Source: Pseudomonas putida
GTDB taxonomy: Bacteria; Pseudomonadota; Gammaproteobacteria; Pseudomonadales; Pseudomonadaceae
Reading direction: 5' to 3'
DNA length: 61,408 nt
Assembly: GCF_028682175.1 (NCBI RefSeq)
Contig: NZ_JANHKS010000033.1
Location: 1-61,408 of the forward strand
The notes under the pieces are model-generated. The model did no database searches, was not told where the DNA came from, and worked only from the letters and a program-made list of their open reading frames with translations. Of this stretch, positions 42,838 to 50,159 are shown one piece after another; positions within the stretch are counted from its first letter, which is position 1; each line of letters begins with the position of its first letter. Position numbers and translations under genes: made by a program.

Positions 42838-43163
42838 GACTGCTGTTCCAAAGTATCGAGGAGCACCCTGCCCGCCTCGACCTTGACCGGATAGGTCTTG
42901 AGGTTGATGCACGCCGGGGCGTTCAGCGCCTTGCCGTTGCGGTAGTCGAATCGGCCGTTGTGTTTGGGGCACTCGATGACGAAGTCCATTACCAGGCCAT
43001 CGGCCAGATGGATTTTCTCGTGGGTGCACAGGCCGTCGGTGGCGAAGAATTCGCTGCCGGCCGAACGGTACACCGCGTAGGTTTTTTGCTGATGATCGAA
43101 ACGGATGACGTCTTCTTCATCGATATCGTCGACGTGACACACCTCTACCCACTGATTGCTCAT
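42834..43163 (-). CDS. Rieske-type 2Fe-2S ferredoxin, MocE-like
   Basis: A 109-residue soluble ferredoxin. The 2Fe-2S ligands are in LCTHEKIHL and ECPKHNGRFDY (two Cys-x-His boxes), as in NirD/biphenyl ferredoxins and MocE. It lies between the reductase and the oxygenase gene and should carry electrons to the desaturase-like enzyme. Confidence 0.93.
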   Translation of the reverse strand: MSNQWVEVCHVDDIDEEDVIRFDHQQKTYAVYRSAGSEFFATDGLCTHEKIHLADGLVMDFVIECPKHNGRFDYRNGKALNAPACINLKTYPVKVEAGRVLLDTLEQQS

Positions 43164-43200
43164 GGCAGTGCTCTCTTGTTGTTCGAAGGGCGAAGGGATT

Positions 43201-44292
43201 TCAGCTGAAGGCTGATTCCTGCGGGGAGGATGCGGTGTCCGGCGTCACTTCACGCACAGGCCTGCGAATATAAAAACCCGGATCCTTGCGCTGTTTGAGC
43301 AGCGTCGGAATGATCTCCCGGTAGGCGTCGATGATGCTGTTATAAGGCGGCGGGCAATCGGCTTTTATTTCCTCGTGAAGTTTGGCCAGTGCGTGATATG
43401 GCACCATCGGAAACATGTGATGTTCCAGGTGATAGTTCATGTCCGAATAAAAGAAGCGGAACACCGGGTTCATATAAATCGTGCGGCAGTTCTTACGGTG
43501 GTCGAGTTCATCCTCGGCCAGACCCACGTGCTGGGTCAGGCCGAAGGCGTAACTGAGCCAGCCGCCATACATCGTTGGCAGCAATACATACATCAGCGGC
43601 AGCCAGGAATTGAAGTACAGCGCCGCGCCAATCACCAGCCCATGCAAGGCCAGCCAGATGCGTGCGGTGCGGTAGACCTTGGGAAACTCCGATTCCGGGA
43701 CGAACACCTTCTCCTCTTCACTCATCTGTCCCGAGGCATGGACGAACAGCGACTTGAACGCGTTGTAGACATGGGGCAGCGACAGGAACTTGAGGGCAAT
43801 CATGTTCAGGCGCGGAGGGCGTGGCTCGACGATTTCCGGGTCACGGCCGACGATAATGGTGTCGGTGTGGTGGCGGGCATGGCTCCAGCGCCACACCTGC
43901 GGCTCGTACATGACCATGAAGCACGCCAGTTGATAGACCGCATCGTTCATCCAGCGGGTCTTGAAGGCAGTGCCGTGGCCCGTCTCGTGCCAGCGCGAGT
44001 TGGCGGCGGTGCCGTACAGCAGGCCATAGACCAGGAAAAACGGCACGCAGGCGGCGCTGCCCCATAAGAGGTAACCGCCAATGCCGGTGACCAGCATGGC
44101 GCCGAGCCACAGGGCGGTATCACGCAGGGCGCGGCCATCGCTGCGTTGCATGAGTTCTTTCATGCGTTTGCGCGGCACCGGGCATTGATACCAGACCGCC
44201 GACACCAGCCCGGCCTCCTCGGCCTTGCGCGCCTGTTCACCGGTCAGGCTGTAGTCTTTTGGGCGATCCGGATCGAAGGGTATTTGGGACAT
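43201..44292 (-). CDS. Desaturase-family di-iron oxygenase, MocD-like
   Basis: A 363-residue membrane protein from the ATG at 44292. The three histidine boxes of the membrane di-iron family are visible: WHETGHG, HARHHTD and YHLEHHMF. It has four or more hydrophobic helices. With a Rieske ferredoxin and reductase beside it, it fits a three-component hydroxylase. MocD of rhizobia, implicated in O-demethylating rhizopine, has this family and company. A lipid desaturase is the alternative. Confidence 0.9.
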   Translation of the reverse strand: MSQIPFDPDRPKDYSLTGEQARKAEEAGLVSAVWYQCPVPRKRMKELMQRSDGRALRDTALWLGAMLVTGIGGYLLWGSAACVPFFLVYGLLYGTAANSRWHETGHGTAFKTRWMNDAVYQLACFMVMYEPQVWRWSHARHHTDTIIVGRDPEIVEPRPPRLNMIALKFLSLPHVYNAFKSLFVHASGQMSEEEKVFVPESEFPKVYRTARIWLALHGLVIGAALYFNSWLPLMYVLLPTMYGGWLSYAFGLTQHVGLAEDELDHRKNCRTIYMNPVFRFFYSDMNYHLEHHMFPMVPYHALAKLHEEIKADCPPPYNSIIDAYREIIPTLLKQRKDPGFYIRRPVREVTPDTASSPQESAFS

Positions 44293-44349
44293 TGTTATTG
44301 TTCTCCAGATAATTGAAACCGCGTCGTTCACGCACTTCGCTGATTCAAA

Positions 44350-44384
44350 AATATAGAGAGCAAGGGCTCTGCAACAAGCGCTTG
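44350..44384 (-). promoter_or_regulatory. Sigma-70 promoter with overlapping LacI-type operator
   Basis: On the minus strand TTGTTG (44377-44372) and TATATT (44355-44350) are 16 bp apart and point at the desaturase-like gene. The perfect palindrome CAAGCGCTTG (44375-44384) overlaps the -35 element. Its central CG is usual for LacI-family sites, and the divergent LacI gene starts at 44507. Confidence 0.6.
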
Positions 44385-44506
44385 AAAGTATTCTCTCTCA
44401 AGCTATCATCCAGCCCTGCCGGTGCTTGATAGTTTTCTATCACGGGCCGTTTTTTTTCCGTTGATATGCCGTGTAAGCAAGAGCGGATCTGAATCAAAGA
44501 GCGCGT

Positions 44507-45550
44507 ATGAATAGCAAGAAACGCCCGACGATCGCCACCGTTGCCCAGTACGCCAACTTGAGTGTTGCCACCGTTGACCGGGTACTCAATGCCAGGGCGC
44601 CGGTCAATCCCGACACCGCCGAAAAAGTCCATGAAGCCGCCGAAGCGGTGGGTTATTTTGCGGCGCGGCTGATCTCGCAACGCATCAACGAAAAGAAACC
44701 GGCCTATCACTTCGGCTTTCTTCTGCTCGGCACTTCCCAGACGTTCTACAAGACATTGGGCGATGCCATCGTCGAGCAGGCACGGGAGGCGCGCACGGCG
44801 AATATCGTCTGCCATCTGGAGCTGATCCACGACCGCTCGCCGCAGTCCATTGCCGCGCAGATTCGCCAGTTGGCCGAGCAATGCGATTGCCTGGCGCTGG
44901 TCAGTTTCGAGCATCCGGTGATTCTGCAGGCCATCGAAGAGGTGCGGCTCAAAGGCGTGCCGGTGGTGTCGCTGCTGACCGAGCTGCCCACCGTGCATCC
45001 TGGCGCTTACGTTGGCACCGACAACCATGAAGTCGGTCGCACGGCTGCCTGGCTGATCGCCCATGGCTCACATCCAGCGGGTGGTTGCGTGGCGGTGATG
45101 CTCGGCGGACACCGTTTTCTGGGGCACGAGCAACGTGAAGCCGGGGTGCGCAGTTTCTTCGAAGAGAAGGCCCCGCAGTTTCGCGTACTGGCGCCAATCA
45201 TCACCCTGGATAACGGCGCGATCACCGAGGAAGCCACGCTGGAACTGCTGGCGCGACACCCGGACCTGCGCGGTATCTACGTGGCCGGCGGTGGCGTCGA
45301 AGGGGTCATCAGCGCGCTGGCGGCAACCCCTGAACGCCCGCCGCTGTGCGTGATTTTGCAGGAACCGACGATGGAATCCCGCCAGGCCATGCGCAAAGGC
45401 CTGGTGACGCTGGTGATCGACTCCCAGCCCAGGCTGATCGCCAAGGAATTGATCGAGGTGATGGTGCAGTTGCCGCGAGTCAAGGAAATCGACCCGCAAC
45501 GGCACCGGGTGCTGGTGCCGTTGCAGATCGTGACGCCTGAGAATATTTGA
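44507..45550 (+). CDS. LacI-family regulator, divergent from the oxygenase operon
   Basis: A 347-residue regulator with the N-terminal helix-turn-helix TIATVAQYANLSVATVDRVLN (residues about 7-27) and a periplasmic-binding-type effector domain with GTDNHEVGRTAAWL near 170. The ligand domain class usually binds sugars or polyols. It most likely represses the MocD-like operon through the CAAGCGCTTG site. Confidence 0.92.
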   Translation: MNSKKRPTIATVAQYANLSVATVDRVLNARAPVNPDTAEKVHEAAEAVGYFAARLISQRINEKKPAYHFGFLLLGTSQTFYKTLGDAIVEQAREARTANIVCHLELIHDRSPQSIAAQIRQLAEQCDCLALVSFEHPVILQAIEEVRLKGVPVVSLLTELPTVHPGAYVGTDNHEVGRTAAWLIAHGSHPAGGCVAVMLGGHRFLGHEQREAGVRSFFEEKAPQFRVLAPIITLDNGAITEEATLELLARHPDLRGIYVAGGGVEGVISALAATPERPPLCVILQEPTMESRQAMRKGLVTLVIDSQPRLIAKELIEVMVQLPRVKEIDPQRHRVLVPLQIVTPENI

Positions 45551-45573
45551 ATGGCTACTGATTCTGCCGAAGG

Positions 45574-45665
45574 CGTAGCAGCGCGGCTTGCCGGCGGGAG
45601 CGGTGTGTCAGTCACACTTATCGTCACTGACACACCGCTCCCGCCGGCAAGCCGTGCTGCTACGG
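45574..45665. repeat. Long REP hairpin between convergent genes
   Basis: CGTAGCAGCGCGGCTTGCCGG and a nearly perfect complement enclose GCGGTGTGTCAGT...ACTGACACACCGC. The whole 90-bp element is almost a perfect hairpin and may terminate both flanking genes. Confidence 0.92.
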
Positions 45666-45684
45666 GATGAAGGACCGACGCCCG

Positions 45685-46836
45685 TTATGCCAACCGCTTG
45701 ACCCGCATCGCCTCCACCGCCTCGGCAAACCGCTCGACCGGCCAACCCTCGTCCAACGCCTGCGCCATCAACTGCTGCCCGGTCTGCGGGGCCATGCCGT
45801 GCAGCGGTGGGTCAGTGTCCAGATTGGTTGGAAACGAGTACCCATCAGCACTCATGGCAATCACCGCTGACACCTCGACCGGGTCCATTTCACCCTGCGC
45901 CCCCCGCTTGCGCAGCCACGGATAGAGCGCCAGCATCATCCGCTCGCGGTTGACCGTCTCCATGGGTTTGCCGAACGCTGCTGAAATCTGCAGCAGGTTG
46001 GCCATACGGTACTGGTCCGGCGTGCGGTTTGTACCCGCTGCATGGAACAACGCAGGGTTGAAGAACAACAGATCACCCTTGCTCAATGGCAACTGAATCG
46101 CATGCCCGGCGAAGTAATCGATGAAACGCTGGTCGCGCCACGCCAGATACCCAAGCTCATAGTGCTGGGAAAACGGCAGCAACAGCGTAGGACCGGTCTC
46201 CAGCGGCATGTCGGTATGAGCCACGGCGCCCTGCAAGGTCAGGTTCTGCGACAGCCGATGCAAGGGCAGCGGGTAGCGCGCCACCACCTCGTCGGTCTGA
46301 AAACCCAGGTGATAGTCGCGATGGGGCTGCTGGGCCTGCCCGCCCGGCGTCACCACGTTGACCTGCGCCGTGGCCTGGAAACACGGCCCCAGCCACGCCT
46401 CGGCGATCAGCCCCAACAGCGGGTTGGCGTAGTACTCGATAAACGATTCCGGCGAATGCTCGGCGGCCTTCTGCAAGGCATTCCAGATCCGCTGGTTGGC
46501 CCCGGCCTTGGCGAAGTGGTCAGCACGCACCACCTTCGCGGCCTCCTGGGCGATGATCTGGCGAAACACCTCGCTGTGCCGGTCGATCACCCCGTGGTCG
46601 GTGTAGGCGCCACGCACCACCAGCACGCCGGGGCCATCGCTGAGCAGCCGATGCAGTTCGCTCATCAGCGCCTGGCGGTTGCTGTGCATGGCGTTGCGCA
46701 AGGTGTCGGCCGCGTAGATCACCACGCGGCTGGCCACTTCCTGTGCGAAGGGGTAGTCGGCCAGATCAACCTCTTGCTCGCACACCTGGGCAAAGGCGTC
46801 GGGGTCCAGGTCATCGACGCGGCCGAACAGGCTCAC
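45685..46836 (-). CDS. Phytanoyl-CoA-dioxygenase-family Fe(II)/2-oxoglutarate oxygenase
   Basis: A 383-residue enzyme. The facial triad is visible as HRDYH (His-x-Asp, near 220) and FHAAGTNRT (distal His and the 2OG-binding Arg, near 290). It would hydroxylate or demethylate a small substrate using 2-oxoglutarate and O2. Its start overlaps the SDR stop by 4 bp, so the two are co-translated. Placed among inositol/rhizopine-type genes it may be a second oxygenase of the same pathway. Confidence 0.88.
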   Translation of the reverse strand: MSLFGRVDDLDPDAFAQVCEQEVDLADYPFAQEVASRVVIYAADTLRNAMHSNRQALMSELHRLLSDGPGVLVVRGAYTDHGVIDRHSEVFRQIIAQEAAKVVRADHFAKAGANQRIWNALQKAAEHSPESFIEYYANPLLGLIAEAWLGPCFQATAQVNVVTPGGQAQQPHRDYHLGFQTDEVVARYPLPLHRLSQNLTLQGAVAHTDMPLETGPTLLLPFSQHYELGYLAWRDQRFIDYFAGHAIQLPLSKGDLLFFNPALFHAAGTNRTPDQYRMANLLQISAAFGKPMETVNRERMMLALYPWLRKRGAQGEMDPVEVSAVIAMSADGYSFPTNLDTDPPLHGMAPQTGQQLMAQALDEGWPVERFAEAVEAMRVKRLA

Positions 46837-47684
46837 AGGCCACCCAGGCCGTCGAGGGTCAGCGGCGCATCCGGTCGCGGGGTCGAGCCGTCGCCGCAGC
46901 CCATGATGCCCTGTTCCATGTCGATCACGGCGCCGGTGGTCATGCCCGACTGGTCCGACAGCAGGTAGGCCACGCTATTGGCCACTTCCTGCGGCTTGAG
47001 CAAACGGCCGAACGGCGCCTGGGCTTCGGCGCGAGCCAGCCAGCCGTCGTCGGCCCCGTGGTACTGGCGCTGGATCTGGTCTTCGTGGGGCGTATCCATC
47101 CAGCCGATGTTCAAGCCGTTGACCCGGATGCGGTTGCGCAAGGTGCTGAACGCGACGTTCCTGGTCAGCACCGCCAGCGCCCCTTTGGAGGCGGCATACG
47201 CCGAGAGAAACGACTGACCGCCGTGACCGCTGACACTGAGGATGCTGACGATGGAGCCTTCGACCTTGTTGGCGATCATCAGCTTGATGCATTCCTGCAT
47301 CAGGAAAAACGGCGCCTTGACGTTGACTGCAAAGATGCGGTCGAACAGCTCCGGCGAGGTGTCGATGATGCTGCCGCGATCCGACATTCCTGCGCAGTTG
47401 ACCAGTCCGTGGACCGTGCCGAACCGGGTTTTGGCCTCGGCCACCACGCGGCGGCAGTCGTCGACGTTCTCCATGTCGGCCTCGACGAAAAACGCCTGGC
47501 AGTCCAGTTCGGCCAGCTGCCGCACCTGTTCTTCGCCCTTGTCGCGGCTGCGGCCGCAGATCACCAGGCCCGCTGCGCCCCGTTGCGCCAGGGTGCGCGC
47601 GACCGCGGCGCCCAGGCCTTGGGTGCTGCCAGTGACAACGAAATAGCGGCCGCTGAATGAAGTGGAAAGGTCCAGTCCTGACAT
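46833..47684 (-). CDS. Short-chain dehydrogenase/reductase
   Basis: A 283-residue SDR from the ATG at 47684, with AGGAG upstream. It shows TGSTQGLGAAVA (cofactor loop, about 16-27), LVNCAGMSD (about 93), catalytic Ser in SILSVSGHGGQ and the YAASKGA motif (Tyr/Lys). It pairs with the dioxygenase gene downstream. A dehydrogenation of an inositol or amino-sugar intermediate is plausible. Confidence 0.92.
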   Translation of the reverse strand: MSGLDLSTSFSGRYFVVTGSTQGLGAAVARTLAQRGAAGLVICGRSRDKGEEQVRQLAELDCQAFFVEADMENVDDCRRVVAEAKTRFGTVHGLVNCAGMSDRGSIIDTSPELFDRIFAVNVKAPFFLMQECIKLMIANKVEGSIVSILSVSGHGGQSFLSAYAASKGALAVLTRNVAFSTLRNRIRVNGLNIGWMDTPHEDQIQRQYHGADDGWLARAEAQAPFGRLLKPQEVANSVAYLLSDQSGMTTGAVIDMEQGIMGCGDGSTPRPDAPLTLDGLGGL

Positions 47685-47737
47685 GCTCGGTTCTCCTGCT
47701 GTTGTTGTTTTTGATAGCGGATGACACAGTGACAATA

Positions 47738-47749
47738 GAATTTAAATTC
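47738..47749. promoter_or_regulatory. Perfect palindrome between SDR and LacI genes, candidate operator
   Basis: GAATTTAAATTC is a 12-bp perfect palindrome in the 164-bp divergent region, one base short of the GGAA-N6-TTCC pattern. It is suited to a dimeric regulator such as the LacI protein encoded from 47849. Confidence 0.45.
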
Positions 47750-47848
47750 CATCTGTACAACGATTGGAACTGAGGCTAGCATTGCCCTCACCTCACAGAG
47801 ACCCGAATCAACCTCAACAAGACCTCAAAACAGGCTCAAGGGGATTCC

Positions 47849-48874
47849 ATGCTCGACCGCGCCAGACGCTTTTCCATCAAGCAGATCGCTGCCCAGGCCG
47901 GGGTCAGCAAGGCGACCGTCGACCGTGTGCTGCACGAGCGCGGAAGCGTCCATTACCAGACCAACCGGCGTATCCAGCAGGCTCTGGAAGAACTCGAAGC
48001 CCAGGAAAAATCAGGCCCTGCGGTCGGCCGCACCTTTCACATCGACATCATCCTGCACGTGCCCAAGCGCTTCAGCGACGCGGTTCAGGACGCCATTCAT
48101 GCGCAACTGGGGAGCCTGGCGCCCTTCCGCATCTTTCCGCGCTTTCACCTGTATCAGGAAATCGACACCCAACAGATGCACGACCTGATCCTGCGCTGCG
48201 TGAGCAAGGGCAGCCAGGGCCTGATCCTCAAGGCCGCCGATGAGCCGCAGATCAACGAAGCGGTGAACCGGGTCACCCAGGCCGGCATTCCGGTGGTGAC
48301 CCTGGTGTCGGACCTGCCGCAAAGCGAGCGCATCGGCTACATCGGGATGGACAACCGCACGGCCGGCCAGACCGCCGCCTACCTGATGTCGCGCTGGCTG
48401 GACGGCGCCGTGCAGGATGTCGGGGTGATGATCAGCAGCGAGCTGTTTCGCGGCGAGGAAGAACGGGAGATGGGCTTTCGCACCTGGCTGCGCAGCCGCG
48501 CGCCACACCTGCGGGTGGTCGACATCACCGGCGGTTTCGGCGTGCACCAACCCACCTTCGAACGGGTAACTCAGGCACTCAACGACAACCCCTCGATCAA
48601 GGCCATCTACAGCGTCGGCGGCGGCAACCGGGCCATTGTCGATGCCTTCGCTGCGCTTGGGCGGCCGCTGGCGGTGTTCATCGGCCACGACCTGGATCAG
48701 GAAAACCGCCAGTTGCTGGCCGAGGAAAAGATTGCCGCGATCATCGACCACAACCTTCAGGTCGATGCACGGAATGCCTTCACCCAGATCTTGCAGTTTC
48801 ACAGGCTGTGCAAGGCCGATCCGATTCAGTCTTCGGCGGTGCAGATCGTCACGCCGTTCAACCTGGCGCACTGA
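47849..48874 (+). CDS. LacI-family regulator next to the IolG-like dehydrogenase
   Basis: A 341-residue LacI protein with helix-turn-helix FSIKQIAAQAGVSKATVDRVLHERG (about 8-32) and a sugar-binding effector domain (YIGMDNRTAGQTAAYLM near 170, GGGNRAI near 255). It is divergent from the SDR/dioxygenase pair and 53 bp ahead of the MocA/IolG-type gene, and probably controls both. Confidence 0.92.
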   Translation: MLDRARRFSIKQIAAQAGVSKATVDRVLHERGSVHYQTNRRIQQALEELEAQEKSGPAVGRTFHIDIILHVPKRFSDAVQDAIHAQLGSLAPFRIFPRFHLYQEIDTQQMHDLILRCVSKGSQGLILKAADEPQINEAVNRVTQAGIPVVTLVSDLPQSERIGYIGMDNRTAGQTAAYLMSRWLDGAVQDVGVMISSELFRGEEEREMGFRTWLRSRAPHLRVVDITGGFGVHQPTFERVTQALNDNPSIKAIYSVGGGNRAIVDAFAALGRPLAVFIGHDLDQENRQLLAEEKIAAIIDHNLQVDARNAFTQILQFHRLCKADPIQSSAVQIVTPFNLAH

Positions 48875-48927
48875 GTTACCGCTTCAACCGATCTACTCCC
48901 ACAACAACAATCTCTGGAGATCCACCC

Positions 48928-49926
48928 ATGCTACGCATCGCAGTCCTCGGCGCAGGCCGTATCGCCAACATCCACGCCGCCAACGTTGCGGCCAATCCCG
49001 ATGTGCAACTGTCGGTGATCGCCGACCCATGGCGCGAAGGCGTCGACAAGCTGGCCGCCAAGCTCGGTTGCGCTGCCGCCTATGACTGCGCCCAGGCCAT
49101 TGCCCGCGACGACGTCGATGCCATCGTCATCGGCACCCCGACGGACACCCACATCGACCTGATGCTGCGTGCGGTAGAACTGGGCAAACCGGTGCTGTGC
49201 GAAAAACCCATCGACCTGGATTTCGCCAAGGCGGCCAAGGCCGTGGAAGAAATCGAGCGCCGGGGCGGCAAGGTCATGCTGGGCTTCAACCGCCGCTTCG
49301 ACCCCGACACCCTGAAGATGCGCAAGTCCATCGCCGACGGCAGCATCGGCGAGGTGCGCCAGGTGGTGATTACCAGCCGCGATCCGGGCCTTGCGCCGGT
49401 GGAATACCTCAAGCACTCGGGCGGGATTTTCCGTGACATGACCATCCACGACTTCGACACTGCGCGCACGCTGTTGGGTGAAGAGCCGGTGGAAGTCATG
49501 GCCATCGCCAGCCGCCTGGTGGACCCGGCCCTGGCGCAGATCGACGACTACGACAGCGTGATGGTCCTGCTGCGCACCGCTTCCGGCAAGCAATGCCACA
49601 TCAACTGCTGCCGCGAGGCCGTGTATGGCTATGACCAGCGCCTTGAGGTGTTCGGTTCCAAGGGCATGGTCCTCAACGACAACCACCGCGCCACCAGCGT
49701 GCGCACCTACAGCGCCAACCAGACCGAAGTGCTGGAACCGCTGATGAACTTCTTCCTGGAGCGTTATGCCGATTCGTATCGCAACGAGTTGAACCAGTTC
49801 ATCGATGCCGTGAAGGCTGGCGACCCGCTGCCGACCAACGCACGGGACGGCCTCAAGGCGCTGCACCTGGCCAATTGCGCGCTGGAATCGATCAAGACCG
49901 GGCGTGCGGTAAAGGTCGAGCTGTAA
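48928..49926 (+). CDS. Gfo/Idh/MocA-family dehydrogenase, inositol 2-dehydrogenase-like
   Basis: A 332-residue NAD-dependent dehydrogenase from the ATG at 48928. The Rossmann motif is VLGAGRIANIHA (about 6-17); LCEKPIDLD holds the catalytic Lys (EKP), and FRDMTIHDFD the Asp/His pair used by inositol 2-dehydrogenases. The same family includes MocA of rhizopine catabolism. It shares the direction of the LacI gene and probably oxidises an inositol or scyllo-inosamine-type ring alcohol. Confidence 0.93.
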   Translation: MLRIAVLGAGRIANIHAANVAANPDVQLSVIADPWREGVDKLAAKLGCAAAYDCAQAIARDDVDAIVIGTPTDTHIDLMLRAVELGKPVLCEKPIDLDFAKAAKAVEEIERRGGKVMLGFNRRFDPDTLKMRKSIADGSIGEVRQVVITSRDPGLAPVEYLKHSGGIFRDMTIHDFDTARTLLGEEPVEVMAIASRLVDPALAQIDDYDSVMVLLRTASGKQCHINCCREAVYGYDQRLEVFGSKGMVLNDNHRATSVRTYSANQTEVLEPLMNFFLERYADSYRNELNQFIDAVKAGDPLPTNARDGLKALHLANCALESIKTGRAVKVEL

Positions 49927-49938
49927 GGCGTTATGGGT

Positions 49939-50024
49939 CCCGTAGCAGTCCGGCCGGGCGGCGTTCCGCTTGCCGGCGTCGGCGTCCTCGAAATCGCCCC
50001 GCCGGCAAGCCGTGCTGCTACGGG
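49939..50024. repeat. Extended REP pair
   Basis: CCGTAGCAGTCCGGCCGGGCGGCG with a ...GCCGGCAAGCCGTGCTGCTACGG arm. Confidence 0.9.
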
Positions 50025-50061
50025 GCTGTGTTGGCTGGAGGATATGGGACCAACACCTCGA

Positions 50062-50148
50062 TCCGTAGCAGCACGGCTTGCCGGCGGGGGCGTCCGAAAG
50101 ATCGCTGACGCCGGCAAGCGGAACGCCGCCCGGCCGGACTGCTACGGG
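50062..50148. repeat. Extended REP pair, mirror orientation of 49939
   Basis: CCGTAGCAGCACGGCTTGCC is followed by a right arm containing CGGAACGCCGCCCGGCCGG, the complement of the block in the previous element, so the two form an even larger imperfect mirror. Confidence 0.9.
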
Positions 50149-50159
50149 TTGGGTATGGA

